A DNA stretch of 64,000 nt from Lihuaxuella thermophila (GTDB taxonomy: Bacteria > Bacillota > Bacilli > Thermoactinomycetales > Thermoactinomycetaceae): positions 62,001-126,000 of the forward strand of contig NZ_FOCQ01000003.1 in assembly GCF_900110165.1 (NCBI RefSeq). The letters are read 5' to 3'. The notes beneath the pieces were generated by a model. The model searched no databases and was not told where the DNA came from. It saw nothing but the letters and a program-made list of their open reading frames with translations. This document shows, in pieces, positions 44,117 to 52,899 of this stretch (position 1 is the first letter of the stretch; the number at the start of each line of letters is the position of its first letter). Position numbers and translations under genes: made by a program.

Positions 44117-44926
44117 TCAACCCTTCGTTTGCTGAAAAAGGGAAACGCTTTTTCGTTCAGATGGCAACAGGATTTGCGGAACTTGCAGCTGGGGATGACG
44201 GATCACCAGCGGTTTCACCCCGTATACTTCTTCGATGACAGTTGGCTGAATCACTTCTTCAGGTTTGCCTGATTGAACAAGTTTTCCTTCTTTCAACAGC
44301 AACAGCCGGTCGCAGTACTGGGCAGCCAGATTGATGTCATGCAAAATGATCAGGACGGTCAGCTGTTTTCGCTCTTGCCAGGAGCGGATCAGCTCAAGCA
44401 GATGGCATTGATACCGGATATCCAGGTAGGTGGTGGGTTCATCCAGCACAAGCAGCTCAGGCTCCTGGGCCATCGTTTTCGCCAGCGCCACCCGTTGGCG
44501 TTCTCCTCCGCTCAGATGGTGGACGAATCTCCCGGATAGATGATCGATCCCCGTCTCCTGCAGCACTCGGTTCACCATCTCCCGGTCGGCTGCCTCCAGC
44601 CAAGACCACTTCCCCTGGTACGGGTACCGGCCCATCATGACGACTTCTTCCACCGTAAACGGAACGGGCTCCATCCCTTCCTGGGGCAGAACGGCAATCT
44701 TCTGCGCCCGTTCTTTGCGGGAATAGGAAAACAGTTCCTTCCCCTCCAGCCAGATCGTTCCCGCATCGGGCCGTTCCTCTCCGGTCAGGCATTTGACCAG
44801 GGTGCTTTTGCCGCTGCCGTTGGGTCCCAAGAGACCCAGGAATTCTCCCCGCTCCAGCCGGAGATGAATCCCGTCCAAAATCTTTTTTCCCCCGTATAAT
44901 TTCGTGATCCCTTCAGCGATCAGCAT
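44117..44926 (-). CDS. btuD: Cobalamin/iron-siderophore ABC transporter, ATP-binding protein
   Basis: A 269-residue ABC ATPase of the FecE/BtuD type: Walker A LLGPNGSGKSTLVKCLTG, Q-loop AVLPQEG, signature HHLSGGERQRVALAKTM, Walker B LLVLDEPTTYLDIRYQ, and H-loop LIILHDINLA. It powers import through the adjacent permease. Corrinoid specificity is inferred from the riboswitch and the adenosyltransferase gene. It is 19 bases downstream of btuC. Confidence 0.9.
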   Translation of the reverse strand: MLIAEGITKLYGGKKILDGIHLRLERGEFLGLLGPNGSGKSTLVKCLTGEERPDAGTIWLEGKELFSYSRKERAQKIAVLPQEGMEPVPFTVEEVVMMGRYPYQGKWSWLEAADREMVNRVLQETGIDHLSGRFVHHLSGGERQRVALAKTMAQEPELLVLDEPTTYLDIRYQCHLLELIRSWQERKQLTVLIILHDINLAAQYCDRLLLLKEGKLVQSGKPEEVIQPTVIEEVYGVKPLVIRHPQLQVPQILLPSERKSVSLFQQTKG

Positions 44927-44945
44927 ATCAAAGAGGCCTCCCTGC

Positions 44946-46001
44946 CTAATTCAGCTTGTGCCGATGTTTTCTCAGGATGTAGCCGAAAAATGGAGCGCCG
45001 GCAAAAGCAGTCACCGCCCCGACAGGCAGTTCCGCCGGGTTGAGCAGCGAGCGGGCGAGGCAATCTCCCCAGACCAGAAAAACAGCTCCCGCCAACACGG
45101 ATAAAGGCAGTAAAGTCCTGTGGTCGGCACCGGTCAGCAGCCTGATCACGTGGGGGATGACCAGGCCGACAAATCCGATCGTTCCCGAAACGGAGACGGC
45201 CACAGCCGTCACCAGAGAGGCGGTGATGAGCAAAAACAACCGAATGTGCAAAACGGATACTCCCAAGTGATAAGCGGGACGATCTCCCAGGGTGAGCAAA
45301 TTCAGCTCCCGGCTCATCAACAAGCCGACGGTAAGACCGATGCACAAGAAAGGGATCACAATCCAGACATGATCCCATTCGCGCAACGTAAAACTGCCCA
45401 TCAGCCAAAATTGGATGCGCTGCAGCAGATCTTCCCTGGATATGGAGATGGCAAACGTCAGCACCGCACCAAAAAAAGCGTTCACAACCACTCCGGACAA
45501 AATCAGCGACTCGGTCCGCACCCCGGCATCCGTTCTGGCCAGCCGCACGACCAGAAAGAGAGCCAGACAGGCCCCGATAAAAGCAAAGGCGGGAACGGTC
45601 CATTTGCCGAACCAGCTGATTCCCCAACCAGTGAGAATGGCCAGGACAGCCCCGACCGCCGATCCGGAAGACACGCCCAAAATATACGGGTCTGCCAGGG
45701 GATTTTTCAAGAGACCCTGAAAAATCACACCAGCCAGTGCGAGTGAAGCTCCCACCACCGCGGCCAGAAGCACCCGCGGCAGGCGCAGTTGCCAGACGAT
45801 TGCCACAGACGCTTCATCGACGCCCGTCACCTGGGGAGAAACTCCCATCAACCGGGTGATGATCACCTTCCAAACTGTCCAGGGGTCGATGTCCGCACTT
45901 CCGAGCGACACAGCGGTTGAGACGGAAAACAGAAGGCAGAGGAATAATCCTCCGCCCCAAAAGAGGAGCCGCTTCCTTCTCATTGACAGCTGGTTCGTCA
46001 T
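44946..46001 (-). CDS. btuC: Cobalamin ABC transporter permease
   Basis: A 351-residue FecCD/BtuC-type permease with about ten membrane helices. Family features are LRLPRVLLAAVVGASLALAG, GLLKNPLADPYILGVSSGSA and the coupling-helix region FVGLVIPHVIRLLTGADHR. Its ATG overlaps the end of btuF by four bases, indicating translational coupling. Confidence 0.92.
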   Translation of the reverse strand: MTNQLSMRRKRLLFWGGGLFLCLLFSVSTAVSLGSADIDPWTVWKVIITRLMGVSPQVTGVDEASVAIVWQLRLPRVLLAAVVGASLALAGVIFQGLLKNPLADPYILGVSSGSAVGAVLAILTGWGISWFGKWTVPAFAFIGACLALFLVVRLARTDAGVRTESLILSGVVVNAFFGAVLTFAISISREDLLQRIQFWLMGSFTLREWDHVWIVIPFLCIGLTVGLLMSRELNLLTLGDRPAYHLGVSVLHIRLFLLITASLVTAVAVSVSGTIGFVGLVIPHVIRLLTGADHRTLLPLSVLAGAVFLVWGDCLARSLLNPAELPVGAVTAFAGAPFFGYILRKHRHKLN

Positions 46002-46954
46002 TTTTTCCCGCCGAACTGTTCCGGATATAAGACAGCCGCTATTTGCTCAATTCCCTGGACAATCCGCGGTCCCGGCCGGTTGGTCAGATTGGGATCAATG
46101 GAATACACCCGTTTGTTTTTGACAGCCGGGATGGACGACCAGCCTTTGCGCTCCAGAATCTCCTGTTCCCCGCCGTGAGTGGAGATAATGACATCGGGAT
46201 TCCACTTCACCACTTGCTCCGCCGACACCTGCGGCCAGCCTTTCACATCGACGGCTACGTTTTTTCCGCCCGCCACCGTGACCAGTTCATTCATAAACGT
46301 GTCCCCGCCGGCCGTAAAGAGATCGGGCGAAATCTCGACAAACACCTTCACGGGCTTTTCTCTGGAAACCCGGGCCACTTTGGTAAATACATCTCTTTTC
46401 GCTTTTTCCATGCGGGCGACCAACTGGTCTGCTTCCCATGCACGGTTCGTCGCATCGCCCACCAGGTCAATCGATTTGTAAACATCTCTGATGCTCTGGG
46501 CATCCAGCACCAGTACCTTCAGTCCCAGCTTTTTCAGTTGATCGATTGTTTCTTTGCCGTTAGCCGTGTTGGCCAATACCAGATCCGGTTTCAGTTCAAC
46601 CACTTTTTCGACATTTATTTTCCAGTCGCCCACTTTGGGCAGCTTTTTAGCTTCAGCCGGATAATCATCGTTGGCGGTAACCCCCACCATCTGTTTGCCC
46701 AGATTGAGGGCATAGGCGATTTCCGTATTGCTCGGAATCAAGGAGACGATCCGCTGCGGCTGTTTTTCAATGGTGACAAGATTGCCGGCCTGATCTTTCA
46801 GTTTGATCGGGTAGTTAATGCTTCCGGGCTTTTTGGGGGTATCCATGCCCGCCTGATTCGCCCCCGGTGCGGGAGCGCAGCCCGCCAACACGATGCCGAA
46901 GATCAGAATAAACGAAAACAATAAGGCCAAACCTTTGCCAATAGGCATCCGCAT
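45998..46954 (-). CDS. btuF: Cobalamin ABC transporter substrate-binding lipoprotein
   Basis: A 318-residue lipoprotein. The lipobox is in LIFGIVLAGCAPAPG, so Cys would be lipidated and anchor the protein outside the membrane. The mature domain has the BtuF/TroA-type fold with PQRIVSLIPSNTEIAYALN and VVELKPDLVLANTANGKE, ending WNPDVIISTHGGEQEIL. It binds the ligand and delivers it to BtuC. First gene of the operon, following the riboswitch terminator by about 30 bases. Confidence 0.92.
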   Translation of the reverse strand: MRMPIGKGLALLFSFILIFGIVLAGCAPAPGANQAGMDTPKKPGSINYPIKLKDQAGNLVTIEKQPQRIVSLIPSNTEIAYALNLGKQMVGVTANDDYPAEAKKLPKVGDWKINVEKVVELKPDLVLANTANGKETIDQLKKLGLKVLVLDAQSIRDVYKSIDLVGDATNRAWEADQLVARMEKAKRDVFTKVARVSREKPVKVFVEISPDLFTAGGDTFMNELVTVAGGKNVAVDVKGWPQVSAEQVVKWNPDVIISTHGGEQEILERKGWSSIPAVKNKRVYSIDPNLTNRPGPRIVQGIEQIAAVLYPEQFGGKK

Positions 46955-46983
46955 CTACTTTCCCTCCTGCAAATGGTCAAATC

Positions 46984-47017
46984 AAAAACCCCTGTGCCGT
47001 TCGAGGCACAGGGGTGA
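46984..47017 (-). terminator. Riboswitch-controlled terminator
   Basis: An 11-bp stem (46988-46998 with 47005-47015) is followed on the minus strand by TTTTTGATTT. It lies between the cobalamin aptamer and btuF. A competing hairpin, GCGTTCTCCTT with AAGGAGAACGC-like sequence (around 47057-47092), may act as antiterminator. Confidence 0.88.
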
Positions 47018-47094
47018 AGAAGCGCATGCAAAAATACAGTCGAAGAACGACCGGGTGCACGCGTTTCTCCTTTACCTCGAAGGAGAACGCAAGT

Positions 47095-47282
47095 GTTCGG
47101 GACAAGACAGGTATCCTGGCTCATGGTTCATCGATTCAGCCGCGCCTTCCCATCGCGAAACGACAGTGGCATCCTGCGGCCGTACTTCCCATTTACAGTG
47201 GCGGGACCGCGCCGGACTTTCACCGGACTTCCCTCTTCGCTTTCCGTTAAGAAAGATCTTGCCCTCTATTCACTTCGTCCGC
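47095..47282 (-). ncRNA. Cobalamin riboswitch
   Basis: The minus strand has the conserved cobalamin aptamer core: GAAGTCCGGTGAAAGTCCGG, then CGCGGTCCCGCCACTGTAA, and the 3' AGCCAGGATACCTG. Adenosylcobalamin or another B12 form binding is expected to favour the downstream terminator and shut off btuFCD and the adenosyltransferase. This identifies the ABC transporter as corrinoid-specific. Confidence 0.95.
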
Positions 47283-47286
47283 CTTC

Positions 47287-47315
47287 ATTATATAGTAAAG
47301 AAGAATCATATTCAA
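47287..47315 (-). promoter_or_regulatory. SigA-type promoter of the riboswitch operon
   Basis: TTGAAT (47310-47315), 17 bases, TATAAT (47287-47292) on the minus strand. Transcription would begin at about 47280, directly at the riboswitch. Confidence 0.8.
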
Positions 47316-47347
47316 TTTTCGCATTCTTTGACAAGGAGAGATGACTG

Positions 47348-48187
47348 ATGCAGCAGCAGTCCTTTCGGTTGGATCTGGGCAAGGAAGAACGGCTGATCCG
47401 CGGGGAAATCCGGGTTCCGGAAGGTTCGGGGCGCCTGCCTGTCATCATCGTTTGCCACGGTTTTAAAGGCTTCAAGAATTGGGGGTTTTTCCCGGTTCTC
47501 GCCGAAACGTTGGCCGAAGCGGGCTTTGCGGTGATCACCTTCAACTTTTCCATGAACGGAGTCGGTGAAGATCCGGAAAGGTTCACAGAACTCGATAAAT
47601 TTGCCCGTCTTACTTTCAGCCGCGAACAAGAGGATCTCGCCTTTTTGCTGGAACATGTAAAAAGGGGATCACTTCCTTTTGCCGAGCGCATGCATCTGGA
47701 GCGGACAGGAATCATGGGACACAGCCGCGGCGGCGGCAACAGCTTGATCTTTGCCTTTGATCATCCCGAGATCCAAAGCGTGGTCATTTGGAACAGCATC
47801 CACCGGGTTGATTTCCTGGATCCCCGGATCATTTCGGAAATAAGGGAAAAAGGAGTCGCTTACATTCCGAATGCCCGTACCGGCCAGCAGATGCCGGTCG
47901 GACGGGAGGTGATCGAGGACATCGAGCAAAACAAGGAACGCTTTGATATTCTGGGACGCCTGCCGCAGCTTCATTGTCCTCTGTTGCTCGTACAGGGCGA
48001 CCAGGATCTCCCCGGTTTTCTGGAAGGGGCCAAGCAGATGGCGGAAGCAGCCCCCCGGGCGACCCTCCATGTGATTGGCGGTGCCAACCACACCATGGGA
48101 GCCGTTCATCCGTTTGCGGGGATGACTCCCCATCTGGAAGAAGCCATTCGCGAAACAGCCGGATTTTTTAAGAAAACATTGGGGTAA
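47348..48187 (+). CDS. Alpha/beta hydrolase
   Basis: A 279-residue cytoplasmic hydrolase of the dienelactone-hydrolase/BAAT type. Oxyanion region VIIVCHGFKGFKNWGFFP, nucleophile Ser in GIMGHSRGGGNSL, Asp in LLVQGDQDLPG and His in IGGANHTMGAVHP give a full catalytic triad. There is no signal peptide. The ATG has AAGGAGAG nine bases upstream. It is divergent from the B12 operon. The ester or thioester substrate is unknown. Confidence 0.85.
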   Translation: MQQQSFRLDLGKEERLIRGEIRVPEGSGRLPVIIVCHGFKGFKNWGFFPVLAETLAEAGFAVITFNFSMNGVGEDPERFTELDKFARLTFSREQEDLAFLLEHVKRGSLPFAERMHLERTGIMGHSRGGGNSLIFAFDHPEIQSVVIWNSIHRVDFLDPRIISEIREKGVAYIPNARTGQQMPVGREVIEDIEQNKERFDILGRLPQLHCPLLLVQGDQDLPGFLEGAKQMAEAAPRATLHVIGGANHTMGAVHPFAGMTPHLEEAIRETAGFFKKTLG

Positions 48188-48193
48188 TGCACC

Positions 48194-48230
48194 GGGCCGT
48201 CTTTTAGACAAGGACGGCCCTTGTCGTTCC
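48194..48230 (+). terminator. Hairpin terminator after the hydrolase gene
   Basis: GGGCCGTC (48194-48201) pairs with GACGGCCC (48213-48220), followed by a broken T tract (TTGTCGTT). Confidence 0.55.
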
Positions 48231-48475
48231 ATCCGATCGGAAAGCTCAATTTGGAAGAACCATCTTTCAGCCAATCTGTTAATTTTATCTGAATTTTAAT
48301 ATAATTTATTCTATATTAATAGAATTTATGATAAAATAAATATACAGGTTCATCATCAACCACATGATTGCTTCACAAATTCCTATTTTCACATTCTCAT
48401 TCTCTTCTCATAGTTGATCGCTTTTACCTTTTCACTTCGTTTTTCATAGACTGATAAAAAAGCGAGGTGACAGAA

Positions 48476-49261
48476 ATGGCGAAGATTGTCATTGACCCGG
48501 GGCACGGGGGAAGTGATTCGGGCGCCGTCAACGGCAGCTATCAAGAGAAAAACTTTACGCTGGCGATCGGGCTTAAGGTTCGCGATTATCTGGCCAACCG
48601 CTATCAAGCCACTCTTCTGATGACAAGAACGACGGATCAAACCGTCAGTCTACAGGAAAGGGCTGCACTGGCCAACTCCAACAATGCCGATTATTTTTGC
48701 TCCATTCACATCAACGCCGGCGGAGGTTCCGGCTGGGAGAGCTATATCTATGACGGCCCGGTTTCCTCTCAAACCGTGCAATGGAGAGATATCATCCACA
48801 ACACAGTCATGGGAGTCATCGGTCCTAAATACGGGGTGCGCGATCGCGGAAAAAAACGAGCCAATTTCTATGTATTGCGGGAAACCAACATGCCCGCCGT
48901 CTTATTGGAGAATTTGTTTATCGATAATGCGAATGATTTGAATCTGCTCCGAAACAGCACCTTTATCAATGACCTGTCTTCCGCGATCGGCGAAGGAATT
49001 GCCAAAGCTTTATCCCTGCCGCCAAAAACCTTGTTTAAGGTGATCGCAGGAGCCTTTAAGGACCAGCAAAACGCTGACAACCGCAAAGCGTATTTAGCGA
49101 CCAAAGGAATTGACGCCATCGTCGTGCAAGTAACCATTTCCGGAACCACCTGGTATCGTGTACAAGCCGGGGCATACCGCATCAAGGAAAACGCGGAAGC
49201 CCGCCTGCAGGAAGTAAAAGCGGCCGGAATTACGGATGCTTATATAATCGAAGAAGCTTAA
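48476..49261 (+). CDS. N-acetylmuramoyl-L-alanine amidase (Amidase_3) with SPOR domain, CwlC-like
   Basis: A 261-residue cell-wall hydrolase. The zinc-amidase domain (1-180) has KIVIDPGHGGSDSGA and SYQEKNFTL (His and Glu ligands), CSIHINAGG (His) and catalytic Glu in VLLENLFID. The C-terminal SPOR repeat region (188-261; FKVIAGAFKDQQNADNRKAY, WYRVQAGAYRIKENAEARLQ) binds denuded glycan. No signal peptide is present, as in CwlC/CwlH, which lyse the mother cell late in sporulation. The upstream CATAGACTGA around 48447 loosely resembles a sigma-K -10. The ATG at 48476 follows GAGGTG. Confidence 0.88.
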   Translation: MAKIVIDPGHGGSDSGAVNGSYQEKNFTLAIGLKVRDYLANRYQATLLMTRTTDQTVSLQERAALANSNNADYFCSIHINAGGGSGWESYIYDGPVSSQTVQWRDIIHNTVMGVIGPKYGVRDRGKKRANFYVLRETNMPAVLLENLFIDNANDLNLLRNSTFINDLSSAIGEGIAKALSLPPKTLFKVIAGAFKDQQNADNRKAYLATKGIDAIVVQVTISGTTWYRVQAGAYRIKENAEARLQEVKAAGITDAYIIEEA

Positions 49262-49271
49262 ATCAAACGAG

Positions 49272-49306
49272 AAAGCACTCACCTTCGAATCGGTGAGTGC
49301 TTTTTC
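49272..49306. terminator. Bidirectional intrinsic terminator
   Basis: A 12-bp stem (49272-49283 with 49292-49303) with A and T flanks lies between the amidase gene and the convergent HTTM gene. Confidence 0.88.
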
Positions 49307-49339
49307 GTTCTTCATTCGCTGTGATTGCTTCAACTGGAA

Positions 49340-50314
49340 TCAAGCTTTCAGCCTGCGTCCGCCTTCCTCCCGAAGCCTTTGCCATGCCGACCCGATCCAG
49401 CTGGTCAGACGTCTCCATCCCGCCGCAATCATCCGGTAGTCCCGGTCTGTCAACAATAAAAACTCACATCCGATCATGATCCACGAAAAATCAATCAATC
49501 CCATAAATACAGCGATTCCCGCATGAAAGAGAAAAGCGGTGAGGAGTGCCAGATACTTGGTATAACGATTGAGCAACAAGAAAGGAAACGCTACCTGGTA
49601 CAAGACAGTCAGATGGGTGAGCAGGACCACAACCACGTCATGCTGCCACAACCATTCACCCAGTCCGGGTGTATAGAAATCCTGCACCCGGCTCGCGTAA
49701 TATAAGGCCGTGCCGTCTCGCCACATTGAACCTTGGATCTTGTAAGTTCCGGCCGCAAAATAGATGAACGCCAATTGGATGACTGCCGCCAGCCAGGCAA
49801 AGTTGTGTACAGCCGCCGCCAAATCATGCCAGAGCCGGTCACGGTTCCCGGAATCCCCCTTCTTTTTCCTCCGGAGGGCGTCCAGAGAAAAATGCGCGCC
49901 AACATGAGCAAACAGCAAATAAGTGAGTTGCAAGCGCAAGACCGTGTCTCCGCCGTGAACAATATAGACATTTCGATAATAAAATGACCAAACGAAAACA
50001 GCCAGCAGGCATCCCGTCAACCAGGTGCGATAACCCAGCGTGTAAGCCAGAGCAACCACGACTCCGCCTAAAAACATGACATCCACCAGCCAGGGGGAAG
50101 AACTGAGATCAAACAAGGTGACAAGCCCTTGATCCGCGGCATACTTTTTATACTCCCCATAGGGAACCAGGCCGGCCGGACCCCAAAGCAAATAACGCTG
50201 AGACCAATTTGGAACCAATTGATACAAGAAGGCGATTCCAAAAAAGATCCGGGTCATGCTCAGTCCGATCAGCCCGTGTTTTCGGGTGAGCAGGGAAAGA
50301 AACTTATCGCTCAC
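49340..50314 (-). CDS. HTTM domain membrane protein (gamma-carboxylase-like)
   Basis: A 324-residue protein with about eight membrane helices in the HTTM arrangement: LSMTRIFFGIAFLYQLV, FYYRNVYIVHGGDTVLRLQL and FIYFAAGTYKIQGSMWRDGTALYY (the last two are the conserved cores). HTTM is the membrane part of vitamin K-dependent gamma-glutamyl carboxylases, but bacterial stand-alone members have unknown activity. The GTG at 50314 overlaps the TGA of the upstream DUF5819 gene (GTGA) and follows GGGGGAG. The two proteins likely form a complex. Confidence 0.82.
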   Translation of the reverse strand: MSDKFLSLLTRKHGLIGLSMTRIFFGIAFLYQLVPNWSQRYLLWGPAGLVPYGEYKKYAADQGLVTLFDLSSSPWLVDVMFLGGVVVALAYTLGYRTWLTGCLLAVFVWSFYYRNVYIVHGGDTVLRLQLTYLLFAHVGAHFSLDALRRKKKGDSGNRDRLWHDLAAAVHNFAWLAAVIQLAFIYFAAGTYKIQGSMWRDGTALYYASRVQDFYTPGLGEWLWQHDVVVVLLTHLTVLYQVAFPFLLLNRYTKYLALLTAFLFHAGIAVFMGLIDFSWIMIGCEFLLLTDRDYRMIAAGWRRLTSWIGSAWQRLREEGGRRLKA

Positions 50315-50913
50315 GGAATCTCCCCCTTTTGCCCGACAGACCCGAAAGGAATCCATGAGGTGTAATGGTAGTAGAGGATGCCCTTGGAATCCGGCTGGTG
50401 CCGTTCTTTAAATCGGGGAAACTTATTCACCACGACGCGAACGCGAACTTCGCTGATGTGGCCTTTGATTTTCAGCCTTTTTTGTAATAAATAGGAAGCG
50501 TAAGCACCTAACCTCTTTTCCGCTTTGCGACGGGCGGCAGGCTCATCGGATAAAAAGCCGTCAATCAACTTCGATTCGTATACAAGCAGGCGTGACTTAG
50601 GAGACAAGCGGTTTGCCCGAATCTCCCTGACCATCGGTTTCGAGATGTCCAACCAGTCCGTTTCACGCGGTCTCCCGGCCGCATCCGTATATCTTGCTTT
50701 TATCTGCAAGGATTCATGCCGATTCACAGGATTGGGGGCAAACAAATACCAGCCTTGCTTGAACACGGGGTTCATGTAGCCGTTGATCGCCGCTGAAATT
50801 CTTTCCTTGAACGGGTTGCGGGGAGATAAGTGTACCGCCACCATGGCAAAATGAAAACAGAGAAACAGGCCCAACAAAGAGCAGACAACCAAGATCAGCT
50901 TTTTCCTTAACAT
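50311..50913 (-). CDS. DUF5819 family membrane-anchored protein
   Basis: A 200-residue protein with an N-terminal membrane anchor (KLILVVCSLLGLFLCFHFAM) and an external or internal domain carrying INGYMNPVFKQGWYLFAPNP, the DUF5819 signature. Members are usually encoded directly before HTTM proteins, as here, where stop and start overlap. Function is unknown; a partnership with the HTTM protein is the strongest inference. The ATG follows GAGGCGG. Confidence 0.8.
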   Translation of the reverse strand: MLRKKLILVVCSLLGLFLCFHFAMVAVHLSPRNPFKERISAAINGYMNPVFKQGWYLFAPNPVNRHESLQIKARYTDAAGRPRETDWLDISKPMVREIRANRLSPKSRLLVYESKLIDGFLSDEPAARRKAEKRLGAYASYLLQKRLKIKGHISEVRVRVVVNKFPRFKERHQPDSKGILYYHYTSWIPFGSVGQKGEIP

Positions 50914-51377
50914 AACCGCCTCACAGATTGGACTTCTTTTTCACCAAGTATACTAAACGACAAAAAGAAAAGATATAAGAGAATCCGCCAAATCATTTCC
51001 GTATAAAAGCAAAAAGACCGGCGATCTTTCACCAGCCTTTTGCTCAAGGGGGCAAACATGTATATCAATATTAAGGGTATAGCAAAATTTAAGTAATCTA
51101 TATAAATCTCTTAAAGATTTTTCCAAAAAAGGAATCGTGCCTGACGATGTGATTCGCTATTCGTAATATATAAACGTTAGATTTCTCCACTTTGTTTCAT
51201 GATGGCATATTTTTTTCAACCGGATGACTCTCCTTTTGCATACCGGATTGTTTTATAACTAAATTTCAGTTATCAAAGCTTTTTAACACCTAAAAACCCC
51301 CTTGAATACTGGCAAAAACAACCCATCCTCCCTCCTTCACAGACATACGATTTAGCCCGACTCCTGGCCGCTTCCCG
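50914..51377. other. Intergenic region without a gene
   Basis: About 460 AT-rich bases. TATACT on the minus strand at about 50955 may be the -10 of the DUF5819/HTTM operon. A small repeat AAATCT/AGATTTTT near 51104-51122 could form a weak hairpin. Nothing else was recognised. Confidence 0.4.
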
Positions 51378-51386
51378 TGCTATAAT
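51378..51386 (+). promoter_or_regulatory. Extended -10 promoter of the DUF2797 gene
   Basis: TGCTATAAT is a perfect extended -10, 38 bases before the TTG start. No strong -35 is present, as expected for this class. Confidence 0.6.
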
Positions 51387-51423
51387 AGATGCTAGAATCA
51401 TAGAGACGTCAGGAGGCCTCAAA

Positions 51424-52215
51424 TTGGCACAGATCGGCTATCTCAGACCGCTCGTACATACCCCGTCCGACCCGGTGGATTACTACGCCCGGCTGGATGA
51501 ACAGCAAATCGCGCTCAACCAGCATCTCGGCAAAACGATCCGAATTACATTTCTCAATGAAAAAGCGTGTTGTCATTGCGGACAAAAAATAAAAAAGACT
51601 TACAATCACGGATATTGCTATAAATGCTTTATTCAACTTCCGGAAAACGATTTGTGCATCGTCAAGCCCGAATTGTGCCACTTTCATGCGGGTACTTGCC
51701 GGGACCCTCAATTTGGCGAGCACCAGTGTATGCAGCCCCATATCGTCTACCTGGCGTTAAGCAGCGACATCAAAGTGGGCATCACCCGAAAATCGAACAT
51801 GATGAAAAGATGGATTGATCAGGGAGCGGTGCGGGCCATCCCGTTCCTGGAAGTCCCGGACCGCAAAACAGCCGGGGAGATTGAAGTGCACCTGTCCGGG
51901 TTCATCAAGGATAAAACCAACTGGCGCAAGATGTTGAAAAACGAAACATCCGGACGCGATCTGATGGAGGCAAGAGCAGAGCTGCTGGACAAGCTTCCTG
52001 CCGGTTTCCGTTCCTATCTGATTTCCGAACCCGAGCTGTACGAATTCCGCTATCCCCAACTCTCCGTGCCGGAAAAAGTGAACTCGTTGAGTCTGGACAA
52101 AGAAGCGGAGATCCACGGGAAGCTGATCGGGATGAAAGCCCAATACCTGATCATGGACACCGGAGTCTTCCATGTCCGCAAACATACCGGCTACAAAATC
52201 GCGTTTGAACTATAA
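51424..52215 (+). CDS. DUF2797 domain-containing protein
   Basis: A 263-residue protein of the DUF2797 family. Cysteines in KACCHCGQKIKK and GYCYKCFIQLP form a likely zinc ribbon in residues 40-75, with a second Cys/His set in ELCHFHAGTCRDP and EHQCMQPH. IVYLALSSDIKVGITRKSNM then resembles the GIY-YIG-like core of the family. The function is unknown; nucleic-acid binding is plausible. The start is a TTG with AGGAGG seven bases upstream. Confidence 0.82.
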   Translation: MAQIGYLRPLVHTPSDPVDYYARLDEQQIALNQHLGKTIRITFLNEKACCHCGQKIKKTYNHGYCYKCFIQLPENDLCIVKPELCHFHAGTCRDPQFGEHQCMQPHIVYLALSSDIKVGITRKSNMMKRWIDQGAVRAIPFLEVPDRKTAGEIEVHLSGFIKDKTNWRKMLKNETSGRDLMEARAELLDKLPAGFRSYLISEPELYEFRYPQLSVPEKVNSLSLDKEAEIHGKLIGMKAQYLIMDTGVFHVRKHTGYKIAFEL

Positions 52216-52253
52216 CCCCGTCCCGTTTTGTTCCAATAACCCCATGGCTATCC

Positions 52254-52820
52254 CTAAGCAAAAGGATTGCGGAAGCGAAACGGAGGCTTCCGGCCTTTGC
52301 GAAACCCCCTCCGATGGGGTCTTTGTGAGAACAGCACAATCACTCCCAGGAATAAAAGGACCAACCATACATAAAAGTGGGAAACCAGTACGAGACCCAG
52401 CAGCAGGACGGCAACCACGGTCAAACATGTGGCGACAAACAGATAGCGGGTCAAGAGCAGGCTGATCAGATAAATCACGATCCCGATCAACATCAGAAGC
52501 GGGCTGAGCACCAGCATGGTTCCCGCTGCCACAGCCAATCCCTTTCCACCGTTCGATCCGCCAAAGACGGAATAGATACTGCCTGTCACAACGGCAATCG
52601 CCGCCAGGCAGGCCGCCAACCATCCCCCGAGGAGGAAACCGATCAGCGTTGCGATGATCCCTTTGAGAAGATCAATCACCAGAAGAATCACCACTTGTTG
52701 CCGATGAAGCGCCGTGAGCGAAGGCGCGGCAAAAGAAGAAGGCCGGTGACGCACCACCCACCACTCGATGGGGATGGAGCCGATCAGGTATGCCATTCCG
52801 ATGGTGAGCAGCACGATCAT
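52254..52820 (-). CDS. PlsY-like glycerol-3-phosphate acyltransferase family protein
   Basis: A 188-residue membrane protein with about five helices. It keeps PlsY landmarks: YLIGSIPIEWWVVR at the start and FGGSNGGKGLAVAAGTML in the middle (PlsY: FGGKGVATA). The usual first motif GSxNxGAxN is altered (PSSFAAPSLTAL), so it is a divergent paralogue that may not perform the standard transfer of acyl phosphate to glycerol 3-phosphate. Downstream lies convergent DUF2797. Confidence 0.7.
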   Translation of the reverse strand: MIVLLTIGMAYLIGSIPIEWWVVRHRPSSFAAPSLTALHRQQVVILLVIDLLKGIIATLIGFLLGGWLAACLAAIAVVTGSIYSVFGGSNGGKGLAVAAGTMLVLSPLLMLIGIVIYLISLLLTRYLFVATCLTVVAVLLLGLVLVSHFYVWLVLLFLGVIVLFSQRPHRRGFRKGRKPPFRFRNPFA

Positions 52821-52860
52821 TTTCCCACTTCCCTGCTTTAAGAAATCTCCCGATCAGAGT

Positions 52861-52891
52861 ACCCAACCGCTTTTACCTTGAGCGGTTGGGT
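52861..52891 (-). terminator. Intrinsic terminator of the YkvI-like gene
   Basis: An 11-bp stem pairs 52861-52871 with 52881-52891 around a nine-base loop. The T run on the minus strand is short. Confidence 0.65.
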
Positions 52892-52899
52892 CTTGAGAT

